Positions 19,856-28,210 of a DNA stretch of 64,000 bases are shown in pieces (the stretch's first letter is position 1; each line of letters opens with the position of its first letter). A program made the translations under genes and the position numbers. The notes under the pieces were generated by a model, which saw nothing but the letters and a program-made list of their open reading frames with translations, had not been told where the DNA came from and ran no database searches. The DNA is from Roseibacillus persicicus. GTDB lineage: Bacteria; Verrucomicrobiota; Verrucomicrobiia; Verrucomicrobiales; Akkermansiaceae. The stretch covers positions 127,968 through 191,967 of the forward strand of contig NZ_BMXI01000001.1 in NCBI RefSeq assembly GCF_014651675.1, read 5' to 3'.

Positions 19856-19997
19856 GTGGTTCGTTAGCGTTTAGAGGGGGTAGGCACGATGCCGTCCCCT
19901 TGGAAAGCACCATACGCTAGGTTGGAGAAATGGAAAACGCCTTTTTACAAGCCATTTTCCTACTGAAAATCAATTCGTTACAAGGGCTAATACGCGA

Positions 19998-20726
19998 CTA
20001 ACCCGCAGCTTGCGCCATGACAACTTCCTCAAATGGCTGAATCACAACAAAACCGTCCCCATCGAATTTCATCTGGAAACTCTCGCCACTCCCCCGCCCG
20101 ATGAAGCTGCGGAGAGAGATGTCGGTCTTGAATTCCGGCTGCAAATTCCCGCTCCACGCCACCGTGGCATTGGGATCGGTGTAGACCGGGTTGCCGGGGG
20201 TGACCCGCAGGGTGCGGGGCTCGTAATGGCTGGTGATGGCGAGCATGCCTTGCCCGGAAACGAGCACGTTGAAGAGACCGCCAGACATCATCGCGGCCAT
20301 TTTCTTCATCATGGAAATCTTGTGGGTCAAGCTGCTCTCGAAGGCCAACATGTCGTTGCCGTTCACATAGAGACTCTCACCATTCAGCTTGATAATGCTG
20401 ACCTTTTTGCCGGAATCCGCCAGATAGAGCTTTCCAGTGCCATCGGCGTAAGAAATCTGCATTCCTTCGCCGGAAACCGCTTTTTTCAAAAGATTGCCAA
20501 CCCCTTGGTCGAGAGCACCTTCTCGGGTGAACTTGATATCACCCTGATAGGCCACCATCGCGCCCTTCTTCATATTGACGCGACCGTTCAAATTGACCTC
20601 CAGCAAGCGCTCGGTTTCCTTTTCAAAGAATCCGTGGCCTTTGTCGGTCTCGGAGGTGGATTGAACGAATTCGTCGAGACTGTAGCTGACGGGGCTTTTC
20701 GGAGGCATGGGAGGCGGTGTTGTCAT
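19998..20726 (-). CDS. AIM24 family protein
   Basis: 242 residues. The N-terminal 60 residues are Pro-rich and variable. From about 45 the beta-rich AIM24 (TIGR00266-like) domain begins, with GRVNMKKGAMVAYQGDIKF, a Gly-rich core (GGLFNVLVSGQGML) and a late VWSG...LKTDISLRSFIGRGSGE-type stretch. Bacterial members have no firm function; the mitochondrial namesake supports cristae and respiratory-complex assembly. No signal peptide or TM helix is visible. It is a single gene, with ftsH 142 nt downstream. Confidence 0.85.
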   Translation of the reverse strand: MTTPPPMPPKSPVSYSLDEFVQSTSETDKGHGFFEKETERLLEVNLNGRVNMKKGAMVAYQGDIKFTREGALDQGVGNLLKKAVSGEGMQISYADGTGKLYLADSGKKVSIIKLNGESLYVNGNDMLAFESSLTHKISMMKKMAAMMSGGLFNVLVSGQGMLAITSHYEPRTLRVTPGNPVYTDPNATVAWSGNLQPEFKTDISLRSFIGRGSGESFQMKFDGDGFVVIQPFEEVVMAQAAG

Positions 20727-20830
20727 TTCGCCCGATTCTATACCTCAAAAGCCCTTCATTGATAAGCGCAAAGCGAACCAGGGGACGTCCAGTGTCCGGG
20801 TTCCTCGCGGATTGCAAAGCGACCTGAGGA

Positions 20831-21922
20831 TTACTCCGCCTCCTCCGCCAAGAGGGCCTTCGAAAGCTCCCACGCGGATCTCTCGACGAACTTTTGGGTC
20901 ATGCGACCGTCTTTCACCTCGGTGATGGTGATTCCGGTGAACTCCATGTGGCGTTGGTCCGGTTCGGTGCCGAAGAAGCCATTGTTTCGCCCCGAGCAGG
21001 TCCAGCGGGTCACCACCTTATGATCGGAGACAATGAGGTCATCGATCTCGAAGCGCAGGGCATTGATTTTCCCCTGAAAGTCGCGCACCCAACTTTTGAA
21101 GGCATCGCGCCCTTGCACGGACTTTCCAGCGGAAATGATTTCGAAGTCCTCGGCCGCGAGACTGTCGATAAGGTCCACATTGTAGGGAGGATTCCAGACT
21201 TCGCCCCAAAAGGTGCGCATCACCATCTCCGGCGACTGGGCCAGCTCCGGATTCTGCATTCGTTCGACCGCGCGAAGGATCTGCTCCACCGATGCCCGGT
21301 TGCGGTATTCGGCATCTAGGAAAGCATATTGAATCACACCCTCCTGATCGATCAGGTAGGTCGCAGCAAGGGGTAGCGTGCCCTCGTCATAGTCTTCGCC
21401 GTTTTGCTTTTTCAAATCGGCAAACCTCTTCATCGAGGCCTCAATCTCCGGAGCCAGCTTCATCACGGTGCCGAACTGCGCGGCAACGGTGTTATTGGCG
21501 TCTGTTAGAATCTCGATATCGAGCTCGTTCTTCTCGCTCGTTGCCTGAGCGACATCGGGAAGCTCCGGCGAAATGGCGACCAATTGCACGCCCGCCTTTT
21601 CAAATTCGTCCATGCACGATTGATACTCGCGCAGCGCAATATTGCAGTAGGGACACCAACCGCCCCGATACCAGGTCAAGACCACGGGACCCGACTTCAG
21701 CATTTCCTCCAGAGAAACCCTCTTTCCCTCCCCATTCGGGAGCGAAAAGTCGGGAGCCTGGTCCCCCACGTTTTTGGCGGTCTGGAGAAGCCCCGACTGC
21801 CGCACGAAATCGACCCCCTTGAGATTGGAGACCGCTTTCTCCGCCGTCACGCGGTCTTCGAAGTCTTTTTTCTGAACGTCCAAGGCTTTTTGGAGAGGAC
21901 TCGCGGTGAGCTGAAGTCCCAT
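20831..21922 (-). CDS. Peroxiredoxin-like domain fused to SnoaL/NTF2-like domain
   Basis: 363 residues from ATG 21922 (MGLQLTASPL); the frame is open upstream. Residues about 50-220 form an AhpC/TSA-type thioredoxin fold with WCPYC (Cys90, Cys93), the PRX-like2 variant, preceded by a helical stretch. Residues about 230-360 match a SnoaL/NTF2 cone fold (VMRTFWGEVWNPPYNVDLID, QGRDAFKSWV). The first domain should reduce peroxides or disulfides; the second binds small ligands or dimerises. The fusion suggests a ligand-linked redox enzyme (inference). No convincing signal peptide at the chosen start. Confidence 0.85.
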   Translation of the reverse strand: MGLQLTASPLQKALDVQKKDFEDRVTAEKAVSNLKGVDFVRQSGLLQTAKNVGDQAPDFSLPNGEGKRVSLEEMLKSGPVVLTWYRGGWCPYCNIALREYQSCMDEFEKAGVQLVAISPELPDVAQATSEKNELDIEILTDANNTVAAQFGTVMKLAPEIEASMKRFADLKKQNGEDYDEGTLPLAATYLIDQEGVIQYAFLDAEYRNRASVEQILRAVERMQNPELAQSPEMVMRTFWGEVWNPPYNVDLIDSLAAEDFEIISAGKSVQGRDAFKSWVRDFQGKINALRFEIDDLIVSDHKVVTRWTCSGRNNGFFGTEPDQRHMEFTGITITEVKDGRMTQKFVERSAWELSKALLAEEAE

Positions 21923-22117
21923 CACGAGACTAAGGAAAAAACTATGGCGGCAAATGGTTGGAAAGAGCACGGGCAAAAGATCGAACACCTCACCCATTCT
22001 GCAACCGCTATTTCGCCGCGAGGGGTGACAATTGAGTCACCTTCGTCCAGTCCCCTACTCAGGCGCTCGGGAATACAGGTTGCACAATCGCCAGCGGGCG
22101 CGAATGGTTTTGCAACC

Positions 22118-23791
22118 ATGCAAGCAGCTGACTCCAACCTCTTCCGCGCCGCCTTTCTCGCCGACGCCCTGACCCTGGGCCCTCACTGGGTCTATAATCA
22201 GGAAAAGATCGCCCGCCTCTATCCTGATGGCATCTCCGACTTCGACGATCCTCATTCCAGCTATCACCCCAACCGCAAGAAGGGCCAATTCACCCACTAC
22301 GGAGACCAAATGATGATGGTGGCCCAAGCCGTAGCAGCCACCGGCGGCTGGTCCCTCCCGGTCTTTCGATCCGTCTGGCAAAGCGGCATGAGCGATTTCG
22401 ACGGCTACCTCGATGGTGCGAGCAAAACCACCTTGGAAAACCTCGCCGCCGGATCGGCCGAGACCGCCTCCGACTCCAACGATTTGGCGGGGGCTTCACG
22501 CTTCGTCCCGACCCTTTTTCCCTCTAGCAAATCGCTGGAAGAGCGCGTGACTGCAGCCCGCGAACAAACCGCACTGACCCACGGCGACGGAAACGTCATC
22601 GATGCCGCCGAGTTTTTTGTCCGCGCCACGGTGGCGATTCAGGATGGACTCGCTATTCCCGAAGCTTTCCAACAAGCCGCTGAAGCTAATTACAAACACC
22701 TGCCCGCGAAGGACTGGCTCGCCCAAGCGAACGAAGCTCTCGCGCAAGAGGACTACCGGAAGGCTGCCGCCGACTTTGGCCTCACCTGCCACATCCCCGA
22801 GGCCTTCCCTGCCACTCTCTACTTTGCCCTTCGTTGGCATCAGGCCGGAGCCGGGACGAGCGAAAGCGATTTTCTCGCCACCCTTTCCGACAACTCCCTC
22901 GCGGGCGGCGACACCTCGGCGCGCGCTATCCCGCTGGCCGTCTTTCTCGCTGCCGCCGGATGCCGGATTCCCGATCATTTGTGGGACTGTCTTGATGCCC
23001 ATGAAAGCCTCAGCGCGCTGGAACACCTGCTCACCCCGCCCCGCCCGTCCTCCCGAAAAGTATCCTTCACCGGCGCAAACGGGGATCAGCTCGACGCCCT
23101 GTTAGAGCTTCCAGCCGGGCAGCCACGCGCCTACGCTCTCTTTGCCCATTGTTTCACCTGCGGAAAGAGCTCCCGTTCCGCCACCATCATTTCCCGCGCT
23201 CTCGCCGAACAAGGCATCGCCACCCTGCGCTTCGACTTCACGGGCTTGGGCAACTCGGATGGAGACTTTGCCAACACCTCTTTCATCTCCAACGTGGAAG
23301 ACCTCGTTGCCGCCGCGGGTCATCTGCGAGATCACTTCACGGCCCCAAGCCTCCTCCTCGGTCATTCCTTGGGTGGGGCCGCCGTTCTGGCCGCCGCCGG
23401 CGACCTCCCCGAGGTCACTCATGTTGTGACTCTCGGCGCTCCTTTCGACCCCGCCCACGTGACCAATCTCTTTGAGGAGGACGTACCGAAAATTCTAGCA
23501 GAAGGGCAAGCGGAAGTGACCCTCGCAGGCCGAAAGTTCCAGATCGGAGAACGCTTTCTCAAGGACCTTGGCGGCCACGACCAAGAAGAGCGCATTGCCA
23601 ATCTCGGGCGTAATCTGCTCATTATTCATGCCCCCACCGATTCCATTGTCGGCATCGAAAATGCGGGGAAAATCTACTCCGCCGCCAAGCATCCCAAATC
23701 CTTCCTCTCCCTCCCGAAAGCCGATCACCTCCTCACCAACGCCACCCAGTCCCAATACGCTGCCCGCATCATCGCGGACTGGGCAAGGTGA
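22118..23791 (+). CDS. ADP-ribosylglycohydrolase-like domain fused to alpha/beta hydrolase
   Basis: 557 residues from ATG 22118. The frame is open upstream but overlaps the divergent peroxiredoxin gene. Residues about 5-290 are ADP-ribosylglycohydrolase-like: FLADALTLGPHWVY and SLAGGDTSARA, the latter being the metal-binding GGDTD site with Ser in place of the second Asp. Residues about 313-557 are an alpha/beta hydrolase of the type normally fused to OsmC (LFAHCFTCGK, RFDFTGLGNSDGDF), with Ser417 in GHSLGG, Asp507 and His537. No OsmC domain follows. Both active sites look mostly intact. The substrate is unknown; coupled removal of an ADP-ribose-like and an ester group is conceivable but speculative. 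Confidence 0.85.
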   Translation: MQAADSNLFRAAFLADALTLGPHWVYNQEKIARLYPDGISDFDDPHSSYHPNRKKGQFTHYGDQMMMVAQAVAATGGWSLPVFRSVWQSGMSDFDGYLDGASKTTLENLAAGSAETASDSNDLAGASRFVPTLFPSSKSLEERVTAAREQTALTHGDGNVIDAAEFFVRATVAIQDGLAIPEAFQQAAEANYKHLPAKDWLAQANEALAQEDYRKAAADFGLTCHIPEAFPATLYFALRWHQAGAGTSESDFLATLSDNSLAGGDTSARAIPLAVFLAAAGCRIPDHLWDCLDAHESLSALEHLLTPPRPSSRKVSFTGANGDQLDALLELPAGQPRAYALFAHCFTCGKSSRSATIISRALAEQGIATLRFDFTGLGNSDGDFANTSFISNVEDLVAAAGHLRDHFTAPSLLLGHSLGGAAVLAAAGDLPEVTHVVTLGAPFDPAHVTNLFEEDVPKILAEGQAEVTLAGRKFQIGERFLKDLGGHDQEERIANLGRNLLIIHAPTDSIVGIENAGKIYSAAKHPKSFLSLPKADHLLTNATQSQYAARIIADWAR

Positions 23792-23861
23792 ATTTAAAGG
23801 ACCGAAAAGTGAGAGGTGCAAGAAGTCCAGTTCACCGATTCATGGAACTCCCGAACCGTCC

Positions 23862-23905
23862 GCCCCAACGGGGCTATCCATGAAAGCCCAGGGCACCGCC
23901 CTGGG
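23862..23905. repeat. Composite palindrome repeat, copy 1
   Basis: Two small perfect palindromes lie in series: GCCCC-AAC-GGGGC, then CCCAGGGC-ACC-GCCCTGGG (23887-23905). A second copy in inverse orientation lies at 24092-24135. This combination recurs in intergenic DNA of several environmental phyla as a REP-like element (from memory). The 186 bases between the copies hold no recognisable gene. Confidence 0.8.
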
Positions 23906-24091
23906 ATCCCGCCGAACCAAAATACAAAAGCGAGCCTGTGACCTGTTCGTTCAAGCACCACCCCGAAGCGTCCCCCACCAACCTCGGCCCTTCGCAAACC
24001 GCTCTGTCCCCAACGCATTCTCCAGAGACTTCGGGTAAACGATAGAACTCAAACACCACCCACTCGTCTCTCCATCCCTTCGCTTCCAAAA

Positions 24092-24135
24092 CCCAGGGCG
24101 GTGCCCTGGGCTATCGTATAGCACCCCGTTGGGGC
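24092..24135. repeat. Composite palindrome repeat, copy 2 (inverted)
   Basis: CCCAGGGC-GGT-GCCCTGGG at 24092-24110, then CCCC-GTT-GGGG at 24124-24134. Its reverse complement matches copy 1 at 23862-23905 over both palindromes, with a slightly longer, different linker. The two copies could pair into a large cruciform or stem about 270 bases across. Confidence 0.8.
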
Positions 24136-24243
24136 TCGATAAATTCCGTGCTATCTCAACAACCTGAAGGGAGCCCTTCCCATTCTCCCGCAACGAAACG
24201 AAAATTCAATCACTCCTCCTCAACTTCCTCTCCCCCCGAAAGA

Positions 24244-24282
24244 GCCAGACCCCAACCTAGCAGTGCTAGATTGGGGTCTGGC
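24244..24282 (-). terminator. Terminator of tRNA-Ser
   Basis: A near-perfect inverted repeat has arms of 12 bases (GCCAGACCCCAA / TTGGGGTCTGGC) plus an inner CTAG/CTAG pair. On the minus strand it begins at the encoded CCA of the tRNA and is followed by TCTTTC. Confidence 0.85.
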
Positions 24283-24368
24283 GGACAGAGAGGGATTCGA
24301 ACCCTCGGAGACATTGCTGCCTCACACGCTTTCCAAGCGTGCGCATTCGACCACTCTGCCATCTGTCC
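24279..24368 (-). tRNA. tRNA-Ser (anticodon GGA)
   Basis: The complement folds as a class II tRNA. The acceptor is GGACAGA/TCTGTCC, the anticodon stem CACGC/GCGTG has loop TTGGAAA (anticodon GGA, reading UCC/UCU), a long variable arm follows (GAGGCAGCAATGTCTC), and the T arm is GAGGG-TTCGAAT-CCCTC. The discriminator is G and CCA is encoded (24279-24281). Confidence 0.97.
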
Positions 24369-24466
24369 TTTGAGTGGGGGCGCGGACGCTACCCGCCATT
24401 TTGGACCTTGGCAACACGAAAGTGACCCGAATCCCGATTGTCCCCTGGAAGGTTTCAAACTAGGCT

Positions 24467-25096
24467 TTGGCCTTGTCCCTTGAAAAAGACAGACCCAATT
24501 GGCTCGGAACCCTCGCTAGCTCTGCGCTGGTGGGGCTCGGCTCCGTTCTCGTCCTCTTTCCGGCCTGGCTTCCGCGCGCCTCGGCGAGCGGACTGGACTT
24601 GGAAAATTCTGCAGTAGAATTGCTTCAATTGGCTCTTCTGCTGGTCTCCATGGCCATTCTGCTGGCGGCGGCGGCTCATGCCGGTCGCTTTCGTCCGATT
24701 TATCAAGCTCTTGGACTCGGCTGTCTGGCGGCGACGATTGGCGAAGTTCCTTGGTTGGATGACTTTCTCCCTTTTGATAAAGACTGGCTATTGGTCCCCA
24801 CGCTGGGAGCGATCGGCTATCTATTTATCAAAAACCCCCGGGAAACGCTGCGCTTCATTGGGCTCTCCGCCCGTCACCCCGCCTCGGGCTTCATTGCCGC
24901 AGCACTGATTCTCATCTATGTCTTTGCCAATTTCATCGGCTCCCGCGCTTTTTGGGAAGCCAGCCTCGAAGGCGAAGTCCCCCCGGGTCTCCCCCAAATC
25001 TGCTCCGCCTACCTGGAGCTTCTTGCTTGCTACTTTATCTTCGTAGGCGTTATCGGCTTCACTCTTCCCCTTCGCCGAGGCAAAGACAATCTCTAG
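24467..25096 (+). CDS. Small polytopic membrane protein at head of glycolipid cluster
   Basis: 209 residues, TTG start at 24467 (a TTG two codons later is equally possible). Five hydrophobic segments are visible, including LVGLGSVLVLFPAWL, LLLVSMAILLAAAAHAG, LLVPTLGAIGYLFI, FIAAALILIYVFANFIG and LELLACYFIFVGVIGFTL. No known family comes to mind. It shares its plan, including an acidic 'E..A..L' first loop, a mid-protein [IL].E[VP] motif and a late 'SLEGE...LE' segment, with the protein at 31946-32545 at the other end of this cluster. The acyltransferase gene starts 8 nt downstream, so it is in the same operon. Confidence 0.7.
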   Translation: MALSLEKDRPNWLGTLASSALVGLGSVLVLFPAWLPRASASGLDLENSAVELLQLALLLVSMAILLAAAAHAGRFRPIYQALGLGCLAATIGEVPWLDDFLPFDKDWLLVPTLGAIGYLFIKNPRETLRFIGLSARHPASGFIAAALILIYVFANFIGSRAFWEASLEGEVPPGLPQICSAYLELLACYFIFVGVIGFTLPLRRGKDNL

Positions 25097-25103
25097 TCCC
25101 ACG

Positions 25104-26414
25104 ATGAAACGCCGCCCTTCTTTGAGCAAACGAGTGTCTTGGCGGATGGAGTATGCCGGCTACCGTTTGGTCGAAAGGTTACTCTCCCTGTTTACTCTCG
25201 CCCAAGTCGACCGGTTGGGCTCCGCCATCGGCTCTGCCTTTTTCTACTGCTCCTCCAAATACCGCCGCCTCGCGATTCGGAATCTCCGCATCGCAATGGG
25301 AAGGGAAAAGTCCCGTGGGGAAATCGACAAACTGGCTCGGGCTACCTGCCAACGAACCATCGCCAATTTTCTCGGAACGCTCAAAACCACCGTGCTCCCG
25401 ACCGAGGAGATCGAGCAGCACGTGAGCTTGCTCGGAAAGGAACATCTTCGCGATGCCCTTTCAGGCGGCAAAGGAGCAATCCTCGTCCTCGGGCACATGG
25501 GCAACTGGGAACTACTCAACCGCCTTCACCAATATCTTCCAAAGGGGACTCCGGCAGGTGGCATCTATCAGCCTCTCAAAAACCCCCTCGTCAACGATCT
25601 CCTCCTTCAGAGAAGAGAGCAGGACGGTTCGCAGCTATTCAACAAGCGGGATGGCTTTCACGCTCCCGCGAGCTTCGTCCAGAGCGGCGGGCTACTCATC
25701 GTGGTGGCCGACCAGAAGGTTGGTCGCGGCGGAACCCCCGTCCCATTCTTCAATCGACTTTCCTCCCTCTCTCCCCTCCCCGCATTGCTGGCACGCAAAG
25801 CCGGAGTACCGGTGGTGGCGGCTGGCATCGAAAGCACTAGTCCGGGCAAATGGCAGATCGTGTTCGAACCTCTCGGGCCACGTCCACTCACCACAGACAT
25901 TATCTCGACACTGGAGAAACTCATCCGCCGTTCTCCCGCCGACTTCCTCTGGTTGCACAATCGATGGAGATTAGTGGGAAAGACCCCTCTTTCCATTAGC
26001 AGTCGCAAAAGCAAAACCACCCCGCCGACGACCAACCCCATGCGCACGGTTCTGCTCACCACCGAAGCGCCAGATCTGCCGGCTCTAGAACGTTACCTCG
26101 CTCACAGAGACCCCAGCGACTTTCCGCTGTCATGTGAATTTCTCTTCGTCACCGAACAAGCCGAAGAATCCAATGCCAGCAATTTCCCCATCCACAATCT
26201 CGTCGCTCCCTCGGCCGGGCAGGTTGCGGCCGAGCTGAACACTCTCGATGAAAACGGAGTCACTCCCATCGAGCTAGTGCTCGTCCTCACCCCCTCCTCA
26301 ATGTTAGAAGAAGGTTCCAAACAGGCAAAAGTTCCCCGGATGATTACCAATCGGAAAGAGCTTCCCCTCGATGAGTTCCTGCAGTCTCTGACCGCTGACT
26401 TCACAAAGACCTAG
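25104..26414 (+). CDS. Lipid A-type lysophospholipid acyltransferase with C-terminal extension
   Basis: 436 residues. Residues about 15-300 match the LpxL/HtrB (LPLAT) family: an N-terminal hydrophobic anchor, the catalytic H-x4-E in GHMGNWE, then YQPLKNP and VADQKVGRGGTPVPFF. The family usually ends near residue 300. Here about 120 further residues (MRTVLLTTEAPDLPALERY...) form an alpha/beta-looking domain I cannot place. It should transfer a fatty acyl chain to lipid A or a related glycolipid at the inner membrane. It is followed after 1 nt by the ELM1-like gene. Confidence 0.88.
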   Translation: MKRRPSLSKRVSWRMEYAGYRLVERLLSLFTLAQVDRLGSAIGSAFFYCSSKYRRLAIRNLRIAMGREKSRGEIDKLARATCQRTIANFLGTLKTTVLPTEEIEQHVSLLGKEHLRDALSGGKGAILVLGHMGNWELLNRLHQYLPKGTPAGGIYQPLKNPLVNDLLLQRREQDGSQLFNKRDGFHAPASFVQSGGLLIVVADQKVGRGGTPVPFFNRLSSLSPLPALLARKAGVPVVAAGIESTSPGKWQIVFEPLGPRPLTTDIISTLEKLIRRSPADFLWLHNRWRLVGKTPLSISSRKSKTTPPTTNPMRTVLLTTEAPDLPALERYLAHRDPSDFPLSCEFLFVTEQAEESNASNFPIHNLVAPSAGQVAAELNTLDENGVTPIELVLVLTPSSMLEEGSKQAKVPRMITNRKELPLDEFLQSLTADFTKT

Positions 26415-26415
26415 C

Positions 26416-27276
26416 ATGCACCTCCTGATTCTAAGCGACGGCAAGAAAGGCCACGAGAATCAAACTCTCGGCTTGGCCGAAGCGATTCTTCGCCGCAGAA
26501 CCGGGACCTACGAGATTTCTAGTATTTCGCAATCCAAGTCTGGGCCGGTCGCGGACCGGAGACCGGACGCCATCTTGGCCGCCGGACACTCCACCCACCC
26601 CTTCCTTCTCCGGCTCGCCCGTCGCTACCGCTGCCCCTCGATCGTGGTGATGAAGCCTTCCCTCCCTTCTTTCCTCTTCTCGCAATGCCTCATCCCCGAG
26701 CACGACCTCAAGCCAGGGAAAAAGCTTAAGCCCAACATCATTGCGACCAAAGGAGCACTCAACCGGATTCCGGAAGCCCTCCCCCCAAAGACCGAAGCAG
26801 GTCTCATTATGCTGGGCGGCCCATCCAAGCACTTTGACTGGCAAACCCAGCCCTTGCTCGCAGCGATCGAAAGGATTGTTTCGCAGGAACCCCAACGTCC
26901 ATGGACTGTGGGCGATTCCCGTCGGACCCCCGCTGATCTCCTCCCTCTTCTGGCAGAAAAACTGCCGAACTTGGAAGCGGTTTCCCATCAAGATTCCCCG
27001 CCCGATTGGCTGAGGGACCAAATGCTGGAGGCCGAAGTCGCTTGGATTACCCCGGACTCGACTTCCATGCTCTTCGAGGCTCTGACGGCGGGCTGTTGTC
27101 TCGGGACTTTGCCTCTGACGCCGAATGAGACCCGGCTTTCGCGAGCTCACGACCTTCTTGCTTCGCAAGGCTGGCTCACCCCTTTCAAATCGTATTCCCC
27201 GCCCCTGCCCCAAGCTCCTGCTCCCCTGCACGAATCAGCCCGCTGCGCCGACCTCCTGTTAGAACGTCTTGCCTAA
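26416..27276 (+). CDS. ELM1/GtrOC1-like (mitochondrial fission ELM1 family) protein
   Basis: 286 residues. The N-terminus DGKKGHENQTLGLAEAI is the family hallmark. A GT-B-like second half contains ITPDSTSMLFEALTAG, similar to nucleotide-sugar binding segments in glycosyltransferases. Bacterial members sit in LPS or nucleoside-diphosphate-sugar clusters and are suspected glycosyltransferases. The gene begins 1 nt after the acyltransferase stop, so the two are translationally linked. Confidence 0.85.
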   Translation: MHLLILSDGKKGHENQTLGLAEAILRRRTGTYEISSISQSKSGPVADRRPDAILAAGHSTHPFLLRLARRYRCPSIVVMKPSLPSFLFSQCLIPEHDLKPGKKLKPNIIATKGALNRIPEALPPKTEAGLIMLGGPSKHFDWQTQPLLAAIERIVSQEPQRPWTVGDSRRTPADLLPLLAEKLPNLEAVSHQDSPPDWLRDQMLEAEVAWITPDSTSMLFEALTAGCCLGTLPLTPNETRLSRAHDLLASQGWLTPFKSYSPPLPQAPAPLHESARCADLLLERLA

Positions 27277-27352
27277 CCTTCGCTCTGCCAAAGATGGTCT
27301 TTTCTTTCTCTCGCCCTCATGCTTTCACCGCTCCCCTTCATCACCTCCTACA

Positions 27353-28198
27353 ATGACTCCGCTCAAACTCTTCTACGCCATGGCTCATCGCGGCGATCCT
27401 TCGCAAAGAACGGATGAAAACTGGGGAAACTTCGGCGATGAATTGAGCCCCCTCGTTTTGAGTCACGTCACTGGCCGGGATGTTGAGTATACGGATCCCC
27501 GCTCTTGCGAAATCATCGCCATTGGAAGCCTTCTCGACAAGTTCTCCCTCTATCGCCTCACCCAAATCCTACAGTATCAACGCTGGTGGCCATCCAAGCT
27601 GCAGGTCTGGGGTTCGGGTTTCATGCTCCCTGACACACGGATGAAACGTGGAGGACTAACCGTCCACGCGGTCCGCGGCCCACTTTCGCAAAAGAATCTC
27701 CCTGCGAAGTTTCGGAACGAGGACATCGCCTTTGGCGACCCCGGCATTTTTGCCAACGAGCTTCTAACCGAGATGCCAGAGAAGAAGTGGAAGGCCGGCA
27801 TTCTTCCCCACTACGTCGATCGGGATCACCCGGGTGTCCGCGCCCTCGTTGAATCCAACCCGGACTTTCACCTCATCAACATCTGGGCCCATCCGAAACG
27901 GGTGCTGGCCGACATCGCGGCCTGCGAAGTCCTTTTTTCCAGCAGTCTGCATGGTCTCATTGCCGCAGACAGCCTGGGCGTTCCGAATCGCTGGCTCAAG
28001 CTTTCACAGAAAGTTGGTGGCGGTGACTTCAAGTTCCGCGACTATTGCGCAGGGGTGGACAAGCCTGCTCCCGAGCCAATTCATCTGGACCAGGACACCA
28101 TCGACGAACGACTGATGGCCGACACCATCGAAGGCTTTCAACCCGGCGAACTCAATGCCGCCAAAGAAAGACTGCGGGCCGCCGCAGCCAAACTCTAA
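27353..28198 (+). CDS. Polysaccharide pyruvyl transferase family protein
   Basis: 281 residues from ATG 27353 (MTPLKLFYAMAHRGD); the frame is open upstream but overlaps the previous gene. NWGNFGDELSPLVL near the N-terminus, WGSGFM in the middle, and FSSSLHGLIAADSLGVPNRWL at the C-terminus are typical of the CsaB-like family. It likely adds a pyruvate ketal from phosphoenolpyruvate to a surface glycan. It sits mid-operon in the glycolipid cluster. Confidence 0.9.
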   Translation: MTPLKLFYAMAHRGDPSQRTDENWGNFGDELSPLVLSHVTGRDVEYTDPRSCEIIAIGSLLDKFSLYRLTQILQYQRWWPSKLQVWGSGFMLPDTRMKRGGLTVHAVRGPLSQKNLPAKFRNEDIAFGDPGIFANELLTEMPEKKWKAGILPHYVDRDHPGVRALVESNPDFHLINIWAHPKRVLADIAACEVLFSSSLHGLIAADSLGVPNRWLKLSQKVGGGDFKFRDYCAGVDKPAPEPIHLDQDTIDERLMADTIEGFQPGELNAAKERLRAAAAKL

Positions 28199-28210
28199 TT
28201 CTCCCGGACA

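Noticed and set aside
19922-19975. GGAAAA/TTTTCC inverted repeat before ftsH as a terminator
   Set aside because: The stem has only six A/T-rich pairs with no T-run in the right place for the AIM24 gene.
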